Positions 25,549-35,618 of a stretch of 64,000 nucleotides of DNA are shown here, one piece after another. Position numbers and translations under genes: made by a program. The stretch is from positions 1 through 64,000 of the forward strand of contig CAVZOP010000008.1 in assembly GCA_963776935.1 (NCBI GenBank), written 5' to 3'. Positions within the stretch are counted from its first letter, which is position 1. Every line of letters starts with the position of its first letter. The notes beneath the pieces were generated by a model. The model saw only the letters and a program-made list of their open reading frames with translations. It searched no databases and had not been told where the DNA came from. This stretch comes from JALOLG01 sp963776935 (GTDB lineage: Bacteria; Actinomycetota; Acidimicrobiia; Acidimicrobiales; Ilumatobacteraceae).

Positions 25549-27860
25549 TCAGGTGACGGCGTGGAGGACGGCGCGCACGATCTCGGCGCGGTGGAAGTCG
25601 TCGGTCACCAGCTCGCCCGACCACGTCCGGACGTAGAACGTGTCGACCACCTCCATGCCGATCGTCTGCACCGTGGCGTGGCGGATGTCGAGGCCGAGCT
25701 CGGCGAGGGCCTTGGTGATGCGGTGGAGGATGCCGATCTTGGTGGGTGCCCTGACCTCCAGCACCGTCGCGTTGCTCGACGCGTCGTCGTGGAACACCAC
25801 GCTCGGCGGTCCGGGTTGCTGCGCCTGCGTCGCCCGGCGGCGACGATAGGTCTGCGCCCGCTCGGCGAGCCGGGCTTCGATCGCCAGCTCGCCGTTGAGG
25901 GCGCGCAGCAGGTCGGCGACGCACCGACTCCCAGTCGAAGTCGTCGTGGGGGACGTCGACGCGGAACTCCGAGGCGGCCATCCCCAGATGCCCGAGCTGC
26001 GGCTCGTCCGAGTGTGCCCGCGCGCTGAGCACGTCGAGCCCGTGCAACGACAGCACGCCGGCGACCCGGCTGAACGCACCCGGCAGGTCGGACGTCACGA
26101 CCGTCACGCGGTCGTCGTCGACTTCGACGCAGGTCTCCGACTCCGCCATCCGCGCCAACGTTTCGGCGTCGGGGAACAGCCGCCACGTCATCTCCTTGAC
26201 GTCGCCGCCGCCGAGGACGTGACGCACACGGGTCACGAGATCGTCGACCAGCCCTTCCTTCCAAGACCCCCACGCCGACGGGCCGGTCGCCTTCGAGTCG
26301 GCCTCGGTGAGGGCATGGAGCAGCTCGAGCACCTCGACCGATCCGACGCTGTCGGCGACGTGTGACAACGTCGCGCTGTCGGTGAGATCGCGCCGCACGG
26401 CGACATCGGGCAGCAGGAGGTGATGCTCGACCATGGCGATCAGCACGTCGGTGTCGGCGAGGCCGATGCCGAGCCGGTGGCCGAGGCCGCGGACGACCTC
26501 CATCCCGGCCACGGTGTGGTCGCCCTTGTAGCCCTTGCCGATGTCGTGGAACAGCGCGCCGAGCACGAGCAGGTCGGGGTCGCGACACGCGGTCGACCAG
26601 TTCGGAGGCGTTGGCCGCCGCCTCCCAGAGGTGCCGGTCGACGGTGAAGCGGTGGTAGGCGTTGCGCTGGGGGCGTGAACGCACCGGCTCCCACTCCGGG
26701 ATCAGCCGCGTGAGCAGGCCCCGCTGGTCGAGCGCCTCCAGTACCGGCACGGCCCCGTGCCCTTCGAGCAACAGCGCGACGAGCTTGTCGGCGGCGCCGG
26801 CGGGCCACGTCGGCGGCCACGGGGGGACGTCGTCGGCGAGGCGGTCGAGCGTGCGGCGCTCGATCCGGCACCCCAGTCGGGCCGCCGCCAACGCGACGCG
26901 CAGAACGAGCGTCGGATCGGTCGCCGGATCGGCGCTGGCGCTCAACTCGATCTCGCCGTTGACGCAGATGACGCCCGGGGCGACGCGGTGAGGCTCGCCT
27001 CCGAGCGGGCGCTCGAAGCGACCCCACGCCTCGTCGGCGATCCACGCGATCGTTCGGGCGGCGGCGGCCACGTCGGCCATCAGCGCGTCCGCGCTGGCGT
27101 ACCCGCAGGCGACCGCTGTCGCATCCTGGTCCTCGAGCCGCAGCACGTCGCCCGGCCGGCCCGTGGCGCGATGCAACCCGACCCGCGCGCGCAGCAGCGT
27201 CGCGTAGCACTCGTCGAGGGCGGCGGCGTCGCCGGCCGGCAACGCCAATCCGCCATGCGCGGCCCACCACAACGACTGCACGTCGCGCAGGCCGCCGTGC
27301 CCGTCCTTGAGATCGGGCTCGAGCGTGTACGCGACCTCGCCGGAGTTGTGCTGGCGCTCCCGAACCCGGATCTGCAGCTCGCCGAGCCAGCGCTTGCGAT
27401 GCTTCGTCCAGTTGGCGAACCCCGCTTCGATCACCGTCGCCGAAAGCGCTGCGTCGCCGGCGATCAGACGCGCGGTGAGCAGTGCGGTCGCGGTGTCGAG
27501 GTCGGTCTTGGCGAGATCGAGCTGGTCGTCGACGCTGCGGACGGCGTGCCCGAGCTTCGATCCGGCGTCCCACAGCGGGTACCAGATGGCGGACGCGAAC
27601 GCCTCGACGCTGCGCGCCGACGAGTCGTGGACGAGCAGCAGGTCGAGGTCGCTGAACGGGGCCAGCTCGCCCCGCCCGTAGCCGCCGATCGCCAGCAGCG
27701 CCACTTTCGGCGTTCCCGGATGTTGCTCGCCCGCGGCATCGTGCAGGCCGACCAGCCACGCGTCGGTCGCCGTGGACAGCGCCCGGCACAGCTCGCGACC
27801 GCCGATGGCCATGTCGTCGATCAACGCCTGGCGAGCCGAGGCGCCGGTGCTCGTCCTCAT
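25549..27860 (-). CDS. glnD: PII uridylyltransferase/uridylyl-removing enzyme, frameshifted
   Basis: GlnD senses glutamine and modifies PII protein. ATG 27860. The nucleotidyltransferase motif is GGYGRGELAPFSDLDLLL (residues about 59-76), followed by EPDLKDGHGGLRDVQSLWW, a GlnD signature. The HD phosphohydrolase motif is LFHDIGKGYKGDHT, and two ACT domains end the protein (GAFSRVAGVLSLHGLDVLSA; GILHRITKALAELGLDIRHA). One-base shifts near 26580 (before the HD domain) and 25925 (between the ACT domains) split it into three frames. All domains are present and in order, about 770 residues, so I read this as one gene with sequence errors. The glnB/amtB partners are not in the window. Confidence 0.85.
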
Positions 27861-27922
27861 TCCGCCCGAGGGTAGGGCGTGCGCCGATCGGTGCCACGCC
27901 TGCACGGATCTACTGACCCGAT

Positions 27923-27970
27923 TCGATGTGCCAAGTCGATGTGCCAAGTCGATGTGCCAAGTCGATGTGA
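27923..27970. repeat. 13-bp tandem repeat in divergent promoter
   Basis: TCGATGTGCCAAG is repeated at 27923-27935, 27936-27948 and 27949-27961, with a partial fourth copy to 27970. It lies between the divergent starts of glnD (27860) and the binding-protein gene (28007). It could bind a regulator or simply be slippage-prone DNA. Confidence 0.8.
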
Positions 27971-28006
27971 TGGGGGCGATCCGGAATGTTCTTCTATCGT
28001 GAAGCG

Positions 28007-29269
28007 GTGACCCACCCGAGCGCGCGCCGATTGCTGTGTCTCGGCGCGGTCGTCGCGGCGGTGGTCGCCTGCAATGGCGACGACGACACCGCGCCGACCA
28101 CCACCCAGGCCGTCGTGACGACGACCAGCACACCGGCTCGGCCCGACGATGGCGTGCTCGTGATGGGGGTCCTGCTCCCGACCACCGGGCCGGGTGCCAC
28201 GCTGTTCGGTGAGGGGATGATCGAGGCGATCCAACGCGCGGTGGAGGAGATCAACCAGGCCGGCGGCGTCAACGGTGCCGACGTCGAGTTGATCGACGCC
28301 GACGAGGGCGCGACCGCGGCGTCAGCCGCGATCGGCTTCGACATGCTCATCACCGGAGGCGTCGACGCGATCGTCGGGCCGGCCTCTTCGATCGTCGCTC
28401 TCAGCGACCTCGACGCTCCCGTCTCCGCCGGCGTCCTGACGTGCTCGCCGACCGCCACCGCGCTGGCCCTCGACAACTATCCCGACAACGGGTTGTTCTT
28501 CCGCACGGTCCCGAGCGATTCGCTGCAGATGATGGCCATCGCCAGCATCGCCGAGCGCACCGGCTCGACGTCGATCGCGATCGGCTACCTCGACGATTCG
28601 TACGGTCGGGGCCTCGCCGACGCGCTGCGGTCGGCGGTCGGCACGAGTGGTCTGGCCGTCCTCGACCAGGTCGGGTTCAGTGGAGACGACGAGGATCTCG
28701 CCGGCGAAGCGGCGACGTTGCTCCAGAACTCACCGAGCGTTGTCGCCATCCTCGGCGATGCCGGCGACGGAACACGTCTGCTCGACGCCGTCGCCCAGGC
28801 AACCGCCGATGGGGATCCGCCGACGATCGTGGTGAACGACGCGCTCCGAGACGCGCAGACGCAACAGGTGATCCAGGGACTCCCGCGGGCGTTCCGCGAG
28901 CAGATCCGGGGGGTCGCACCGCTGGCGGTCACGCCGAACGACCTTGAGTTGAACGAGCTGTACGCGGCGAACGCCTACGACTGCGTGAACCTGATCGCCC
29001 TCGCCGCGATCCAGGCGGGCAGCGTGATCCCGACCAGCATCGCCGCCCAGATGGCATCGGTCAGCTCCGGAGGGTCGCAGTGCCGGAGCTTCGCCGACTG
29101 CGCCGAGCGGCTCGGTCGAGGCCTGCAGATCGACTACGAGGGACCCTCGGGCAACACCGAGCTGTCGACGCGAACGGGCGATCCGGCGCGCGCCCGCTTC
29201 GAGGAGTTCGAGTTCGACCAGGACGGTCGCGACGAATCGGTGATGACGTTCGAGATCGCGAGCGAATGA
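28007..29269 (+). CDS. Substrate-binding lipoprotein, Leu/Ile/Val-binding type
   Basis: About 420 residues from GTG 28007 (an in-frame ATG lies at 27986). Signal peptide with lipobox: RLLCLGAVVAAVVAC. After a Thr-rich linker comes a type I periplasmic binding fold: VLVMGVLLPTTGPGATLFGE and EEINQAGGVNGADVELIDAD, typical for branched-chain amino acid or amide uptake. SIAIGYLDDSYGRGLADAL is the second-lobe strand. It would be anchored outside the membrane. No permease or ATPase genes follow, so it is an orphan receptor, as is common in this group. Confidence 0.8.
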   Translation: MTHPSARRLLCLGAVVAAVVACNGDDDTAPTTTQAVVTTTSTPARPDDGVLVMGVLLPTTGPGATLFGEGMIEAIQRAVEEINQAGGVNGADVELIDADEGATAASAAIGFDMLITGGVDAIVGPASSIVALSDLDAPVSAGVLTCSPTATALALDNYPDNGLFFRTVPSDSLQMMAIASIAERTGSTSIAIGYLDDSYGRGLADALRSAVGTSGLAVLDQVGFSGDDEDLAGEAATLLQNSPSVVAILGDAGDGTRLLDAVAQATADGDPPTIVVNDALRDAQTQQVIQGLPRAFREQIRGVAPLAVTPNDLELNELYAANAYDCVNLIALAAIQAGSVIPTSIAAQMASVSSGGSQCRSFADCAERLGRGLQIDYEGPSGNTELSTRTGDPARARFEEFEFDQDGRDESVMTFEIASE

Positions 29270-29296
29270 CCCGCGGCGGGTCGAACGCAGCGCGGC

Positions 29297-29950
29297 TCAG
29301 ATCAGCTCGTCGATCATCGCCAGGTAGCCGACGTAGAACGCACCGAACTCGCCGTACAACGCCGACCCCTCGTCGAACCGCATCGTGTACACGACGTCTT
29401 TGATCACGTCGGGGCTGATCGCGAACAACGTGACGCCCCACTCGTGATCGTCGAGCCCGGTCGAGCCGGTGACGAGCTGGACGACGCGGCCGGCGAACGT
29501 GCGGCCGCTCTTGCCGTGCTCGATCATCATGTGGTGACGGTGGTCGAACGGCGTCGCGTACCAGTTGGCGTGGGCCTCGCGCTTCTTGCTCATCGGGTAG
29601 AAGCAGAACGCGTTCATCCCCTGCGGCGGAAGGTTCGGGTACAGGCGCGACTGCAGCATCTCGGCCGGCATCCCCTTCGCGTACTCGCTCACCTCGGTGA
29701 TGCTGACGTAGCTGTCGACGACATCGAGCCCGGCTGACTGCAACGCCGTCTGCAGTTGGCGCAGCGCCCGCAGGTCGGGGCTCAGCGCCATCACCGCCAG
29801 ATCGCACTTGTGACCGACGATCGCTGCCGTCAGCACCTGGCAGTCGTTGGCCTCGGCCGACTTCACGGCGGCAACGACGGCCTCGCGATCGACCGTCGGC
29901 GACGGCTTGCAGAACAGATGGACGACGCAGAGACCAGTGTCGAGACGCAT
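29297..29950 (-). CDS. hemQ: Chlorite dismutase-family protein, probable coproheme decarboxylase
   Basis: 217 residues, the size and order of actinobacterial HemQ: FDHRHHMMIEHGKSGRTFAG holds the proximal histidine region, with NAFCFYPMSKKREAHANWYA before it and GSTGLDDHEWGVTLFAISPD after it. Actinobacterial members act in coproporphyrin-dependent heme synthesis rather than on chlorite; the distal Arg of true chlorite dismutases is not evident. Other hem genes are not adjacent. The family call is firm; the specific function is by homology. Confidence 0.85.
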   Translation of the reverse strand: MRLDTGLCVVHLFCKPSPTVDREAVVAAVKSAEANDCQVLTAAIVGHKCDLAVMALSPDLRALRQLQTALQSAGLDVVDSYVSITEVSEYAKGMPAEMLQSRLYPNLPPQGMNAFCFYPMSKKREAHANWYATPFDHRHHMMIEHGKSGRTFAGRVVQLVTGSTGLDDHEWGVTLFAISPDVIKDVVYTMRFDEGSALYGEFGAFYVGYLAMIDELI

Positions 29951-30012
29951 GTCGTCAGGCTACCGACGGTGCTCCCGACCGACCCGTCGGTCTCCCAGCT
30001 CAGGGCGGCCGT

Positions 30013-30816
30013 CTACGTGGCGAGGCGCTCGGGCGCGTACACGTTGAACCGATCGCCGCGGACGAACCCGGCGAGCACCAGGTTGGCCCGTCGGGCGGCG
30101 TGCACGGCGAGCGACGTGGGTGCGCTGACGGCGACGAGCGTGCCGAAGCCGCCGGCCCACGCCTTCTGCACCATCTCGACGCTCGCCCGGCCACTCACGA
30201 ACAGTCCGCGACCGATCGCCGGGAGCTGGCCGGCAAGGAGCATCGCGCCCACCACCTTGTCGACTGCGTTGTGTCGACCGACGTCCTCGCGGGTGAGCAA
30301 CACGTTGCCGTCGCGGTCGAAGGCGGCCGCGGCGTGCACCGCCCCGGTGGCCGCGAACAGGTCTTGCGTTTCGGCGACCCGCCGCGGCATCGACGCCAGC
30401 ACGTCGAGCGCCATCAGCGGCTGCGGCGGCATCGGAGCCATGCGCTCGCACATGTCGTCGAGTTGGTCGCTGCCGCACCATCCGCAGCTCGACGACGTGA
30501 TGCCGAGGCGTGGTGTGGGCGTCGGAGCCCGACCGCCGGTCTCGACCGTCACGGCGTTGAACTCGGTCTCGGTGGCCGTGCCGGTCGCGCAATACCTGAC
30601 ACCGAGCACGAGGGCGTCGCCGAGCAGCCCCTCGGTGTGGCAGAAGCCGACCGCCAGCTCGTAGTCGTTGCCGGGCGTACGCATCGTCGTCGACACCACC
30701 GTGCCGTCGAGCTGGATCGTCATCGGCTCCTCGACGATCAGATCGTCGGGCGCCCGCTGCACGCCGCCGGCGGTCACCTTCGTGACGATGAGCCGTTCGG
30801 TGCGCTTGCGGATCAC
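30013..30816 (-). CDS. fdhD: Formate dehydrogenase accessory sulfurtransferase FdhD
   Basis: 267 residues. FdhD moves sulfur from a desulfurase to the molybdenum cofactor of formate dehydrogenase. The redox-active CxxC is in GITSSSCGWCGSDQLDDM; TREDVGRHNAVDKVVGAMLL and LFVSGRASVEMVQKAWAGG are the family blocks, and PVTVETGG-type strands precede. The start is GTG 30816, overlapping the stop of the ATP-grasp gene by 4 bp. No formate dehydrogenase is in the window. The target enzyme is often a selenoprotein in other bacteria, which is suggestive given the two candidate selenoproteins here. Confidence 0.95.
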   Translation of the reverse strand: MIRKRTERLIVTKVTAGGVQRAPDDLIVEEPMTIQLDGTVVSTTMRTPGNDYELAVGFCHTEGLLGDALVLGVRYCATGTATETEFNAVTVETGGRAPTPTPRLGITSSSCGWCGSDQLDDMCERMAPMPPQPLMALDVLASMPRRVAETQDLFAATGAVHAAAAFDRDGNVLLTREDVGRHNAVDKVVGAMLLAGQLPAIGRGLFVSGRASVEMVQKAWAGGFGTLVAVSAPTSLAVHAARRANLVLAGFVRGDRFNVYAPERLAT

Positions 30817-31658
30817 GGCATCAGGTTACGGAACACGGCCGCTGCACGCGCCGGTGCGGCGGCGTCGAGGTGCAGGAACAGCGAGGGCTCGACCACCTCC
30901 AGCTCGAGCAGTACCGGGCCGTCGCCGGTCGGCAGCAGGTCGACCCGCGCGTAGGCCGTCGCCGGCAACGCGGCGACGATCCGTTCGGCAAGGGCGAGCT
31001 CCGCCGGCGACGGCGTCGCGGCGGCGGTCTGCTCCCTGGCGAACATGCCTTGATGTCCTTCGCTGGCTTCCCACTCGACGGGCGACGGCCAGGATCGGTT
31101 CCTTACGGAACGCATGGCTGAAGACGCCGCCGATGAACACCATGCCGGTCTCACCGTGTGCGTCGATCGCCGACACGTATTGCTGCACCATCGCGACCGA
31201 GCCCCGAGCGTGGAGGAGGTCGATGTGTTCGTGGGCGCCGGTGGGATCGTCCTCGAACCGACGGACGCCGATCGAGCCGGCGCCGACTGCTGGCTTCACG
31301 ACGATGTCGCCTGCACACGGCGCAAGCTCGTCGCCGGCACCCACGATCTGCGTCGGCACGATCGGGATGCCGCTTGCCGCCAGCTCGAGGAGGTACCGCT
31401 TGTCGACGTTCCACTCGATGAGCTGCGGTGGATTCCACAATGCCGACACCGCGGCGACAGCTCGCGCCCAGTCCAAGAACTGGTCGAGGTGGGCGTGGTA
31501 GTCCCATGTCGAACGGATCACGACCGCCCCGAACACCGACCAGTCGACGGTGGGATCGTCCCACGTCACGATCCGAGCCTCGGGTAGCTCGGCGCGGAGC
31601 AAGGGCAGATCGGTATCGAGCTGCGTGGGCCGCCGGACGACGTGACGAGAGCGAGCAC
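30813..31658 (-). CDS. ATP-grasp-family ligase-like protein, frameshifted
   Basis: About 280 residues, assembled from three frames. GTG 31658 gives VLALVTSSGGP, then after a shift near 31625 LDTDLPLLRAELPEARIVTW and FGAVVIRSTWDYHAHLDQFL. The ATP-grasp core includes GDIVVKPAVGAGSIGVRRFE (the Lys/loop that clamps ATP) and VAMVQQYVSAIDAHGETGMV. A second shift near 31090 leads to ARVDLLPTGDGPVLLELEVV, with the metal-binding 'R.D......LLE.E.' block. The glutathione-synthetase-like fold suggests a peptide-bond-type ligation, substrate unknown. Translationally coupled to fdhD. Confidence 0.75.
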
Positions 31659-31682
31659 ATGCCGAGGGTACGCTCGCCCACC

Positions 31683-32414
31683 ATGGCCGAGCCCAGCACA
31701 GTCCGACTGATCGCCGCCGAGTTCGCCGGAACGACCATCGTGATGCTCGGAGGGCCAGGTCTGATCGTCCTGGGCGGCGGCTCGATCGGCACGCTCGAGG
31801 CGGCCCTCGGCTTCGGCGTCGCGATGGCGATCGCGATCGGCGTGATCGGCGCCGTCGCCAACCCGATCCTCAGCCTGGCGCTGTATCTGGCCAGGCAGAT
31901 CACGCCGCGTGAAGCGATCAGCGACTGGATCGGACAGTTCCTCGGCGGGATCTTCGGCGCCGCGATCATCTTCGGCATCAACGACACCAACCGGGTCCCA
32001 TCCGCCGCCAACGGCTGGGACCACAGCGGGTTCGCCGAGCTGGGCAGCGTGCTCGCGGCCGAACTCGTGTTGTCCGTCGTGGTCGTGATCGTGCTGCTGT
32101 CAGCCGTCAGCCAAGGGCTGTCGACGAGCTCGGTGGCGGCGTTCACCGGTGGCGCCTATGCGCTGGCGATGCTGTTCCTGTTGCCGATCGACGGCGGCGG
32201 TGTGAACCCGGCGCGCAGCCTCGGGTCGGCGATCTTCGCCGACACCGACCCCAACGCCCTCGGCCAGGTGTGGGCGTTCATCCTCGTCCCCTTGATCGGC
32301 GCGGTCGGCGGGCTCGTGCTGTGGCTGCTGATCGACGACGCGACGATCGACGACACGGTGTTCGACGACACGTTCGTCGAGGCCGCCTCCGACACCGTCA
32401 CCGGCGACCACTGA
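31683..32414 (+). CDS. MIP/aquaporin-family channel, divergent
   Basis: 243 residues with six predicted membrane helices. The second pore motif is intact, DGGGVNPARSLGSAIFADTD, but the first is NPI in GAVANPILSLALYLARQ, lacking the usual His and Ala of 'H.NPA.T'. The selectivity may therefore differ from water or glycerol channels. Divergent from the ATP-grasp gene; the next gene is a close paralogue sharing the block 'NPARSL.(S/T)AIFADTDPNALGQVW', so the pair arose by tandem duplication. Confidence 0.8.
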   Translation: MAEPSTVRLIAAEFAGTTIVMLGGPGLIVLGGGSIGTLEAALGFGVAMAIAIGVIGAVANPILSLALYLARQITPREAISDWIGQFLGGIFGAAIIFGINDTNRVPSAANGWDHSGFAELGSVLAAELVLSVVVVIVLLSAVSQGLSTSSVAAFTGGAYALAMLFLLPIDGGGVNPARSLGSAIFADTDPNALGQVWAFILVPLIGAVGGLVLWLLIDDATIDDTVFDDTFVEAASDTVTGDH

Positions 32415-32484
32415 GCATTCCCCGATCGACGCGCACGGTGGTCGTACGCTCGCGTCATCACGACCCGACAACCGAAGGGGTTGG

Positions 32485-33294
32485 TTGGCATGGCAGCAGG
32501 ACGACAAGCCCATCAATAGCGGCCGGATCATGGCGGCAGAGCTCGTGGGCACCGCTGTGTTGGTGATGGGCGGACCCGGGCACGGCCATCCTCGCCCCCG
32601 GCATCGGGCAGCTCGGCGTGGCACTCGCGTTCGGCCTCTCGCTGCTCGTGATGGCGTACGCGATCGGTCCGGTCAGCGGCTGCCACATCAATCCGGCCAT
32701 CACGCTCGGGATGCTGCTGACGAAGAAGATCGACACCGGCCGGGCGGTCGTGTCGTGGATCGGACAGGTGATCGGCGGCATCATCGGCGCCCTGATCATC
32801 CTCCTGATCGCCACCAGCCGGGACGGTTTCGAACGCGGTGGGTTCGCCGCCAACGGATGGGACCGCGACGGCTTCAGCAGCCTCGGCGCGGCGATCCTCG
32901 TCGAGATCGTCTTCACCGCGCTCTTCGTCTGGGTCGTGCTCACGACGACGACCAGCCGCTTCCCGTGGGGGATCGGCGGCATCGTCGCTGGCCTCGCCTT
33001 GACGCTGATCCACCTCGTGACCATCCCGGTCGACAACACGAGCGTGAACCCCGCTCGCAGCCTGGCGACGGCGATCTTCGCCGACACCGACCCGAACGCG
33101 CTCGGTCAGGTCTGGGTGTTCATCATCTTCCCGCTGGTCGGGTCGGTGCTGGGCGTGCTGGTGTATCTCCTCATCGACGACGAGACCAATCTCGAGGACA
33201 CGATGCTCGACTCTGGTGCGATGCGCGCCGCCCGGGACGCTGCCACCAAGGGCGGCAACAAGGCGGTCGGCGCGATCGACGACGTCACCGACTG
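32485..33294 (+). CDS. MIP/aquaporin-family channel, frameshifted
   Basis: About 270 residues. Both pore motifs are canonical: SGCHINPAITLGMLL and DNTSVNPARSLATAIFADTD. A one-base shift near 32582 joins AAELVGTAVLVMGGPG to TAILAPGIGQLGVALAFGL. The start is uncertain: an ATG at 32490 runs into a stop unless shifted, TTG 32485 is in frame, and ATG 32530 (MAAELVGTAVLVMGGPG) matches the start of the upstream paralogue after its first few residues. It ends in a short charged tail. Followed by the hairpin repeat at 33304-33370. Confidence 0.75.
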
Positions 33295-33303
33295 AAACCC
33301 GAA

Positions 33304-33370
33304 AACCCCTCGGTTCTGTCTGCTTGAAACGCGCTGTCCGGCAATCTGAAGCAGACAGAACGGAGGGGTT
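33304..33370. repeat. Hairpin repeat, copy 1 (likely terminator)
   Basis: Two 22-bp arms (33304-33325 and 33349-33370) pair with one mismatch around a 23-nt loop; the arms contain GTTCTGTCTGCTT and AAGCAGACAGAAC. It sits between the convergent ends of the MIP gene (33294) and groEL (33445) and would stop transcription from both. Similar sequences are at 35179-35227 and 50184-50232. Confidence 0.75.
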
Positions 33371-33444
33371 GGGACGGGAGGGGTGACGCGAACGAGCCCG
33401 GGCGCGTCGGCCCGGGCTCGTTCGGTGATCGAGTCTGGTTGGAC

Positions 33445-35070
<1,626 letters not shown>

Positions 35071-35110
35071 CTACATGTCCTCCGTTGGACGTCTACGCCA
35101 TCATGAGCGG

Positions 35111-35137
35111 TGAGCACTCGACTCGGTCGAGTGCTAG
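35111..35137. promoter_or_regulatory. CIRCE operator 1 (HrcA site)
   Basis: TGAGCACTC, nine bases, GAGTGCTAG: seven inner bases of each arm match the CIRCE consensus (TTAGCACTC-N9-GAGTGCTAA). It lies 41 bp upstream of the groEL start, on the promoter side, and overlaps the second copy by four bases. Confidence 0.75.
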
Positions 35138-35160
35138 CACTCTACAAGCGAGAGTGCTAA
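35134..35160. promoter_or_regulatory. CIRCE operator 2 (HrcA site)
   Basis: CTAGCACTC, nine bases (TACAAGCGA), GAGTGCTAA: differs from the CIRCE consensus at one base. It is 64 bp upstream of groEL. Two adjacent sites suggest tight HrcA repression. Confidence 0.9.
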
Positions 35161-35178
35161 CCGGCAAACGCTCACCCG

Positions 35179-35227
35179 GTTCTGTCTGCTTCAGCCGAGC
35201 CCACGGGCAATCTGAGGCAGACAGATT
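35179..35227. repeat. Hairpin repeat, copy 2
   Basis: Arms GTTCTGTCTGCTTCAG (35179-35194) and CTGAGGCAGACAGATT (35212-35227) pair over most of 16 bp. Shares the block GGCAATCTGA(A/G)GCAGACAGA with copy 1. It lies upstream of the groEL operators, and the next gene to the right (35243-35518) points leftward into it, so it can act as that gene's terminator. Confidence 0.7.
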
Positions 35228-35242
35228 GGGGGGTTGGGTCGG

Positions 35243-35518
35243 TCAGCCGCCGGCGACGGCGGGGATGATCGAGACGGTGATGCCGTCGGCGACCTTGGTG
35301 TCGAGGCCGTCGAGGTAGCGCACGTCGTCGTCGTCGACGAACACGTTCACGAACTTGCGCAACCCGCCGTCGTCGTCGAGCAGGCGGTCGCGGAAGCCGG
35401 GGTGGGTCGCTTCGAGGGCGGCGATCACGTCGGACAGCGAGCCCGACTCGAGCTCGACCTGCTTGGCGCCGCCGGACAGCGGGCGGAGCGTGGTGGGGAT
35501 GCGCACGGTGACGGCCAC
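35243..35518 (-). CDS. cysO: Sulfur-carrier protein, CysO-like (MoaD/ThiS fold)
   Basis: 91 residues with the C-terminal Gly-Gly (PAVAGG) that is thiocarboxylated in ubiquitin-like sulfur carriers. The pattern VRIPTTLRPLSGGAKQVELE, FVNVFVDDDDVRYLDGLDTK and ITVSIIPAVAGG matches mycobacterial CysO closely in order and spacing, including 'FVN.(Y/F)V.(D/N).DVR...GL'. CysO donates sulfur for cysteine synthesis by CysM, with Mec as the releasing protease; neither partner is next to it here. MoaD function is less likely given the sequence pattern. Confidence 0.85.
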   Translation of the reverse strand: MAVTVRIPTTLRPLSGGAKQVELESGSLSDVIAALEATHPGFRDRLLDDDGGLRKFVNVFVDDDDVRYLDGLDTKVADGITVSIIPAVAGG

Positions 35519-35618
35519 GGTCGAAATCCTAGCGTCGAAACCTTACCGACGTGGTCAGGTATGTTCGAGGCGTCGCTCCCCGCTCGGCGCCGGCCGGGGC
35601 GGCAGTAGCGTCGCCGCG

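Noticed and set aside
25549..27860. Programmed ribosomal frameshifting in glnD
   Set aside because: The shifts are at two unrelated places, no slippery heptamer or stimulatory structure is evident, and many other genes show the same defect.
35243..35518. MoaD for molybdopterin synthesis
   Set aside because: The residue pattern and length follow mycobacterial CysO, and no moa genes are adjacent.
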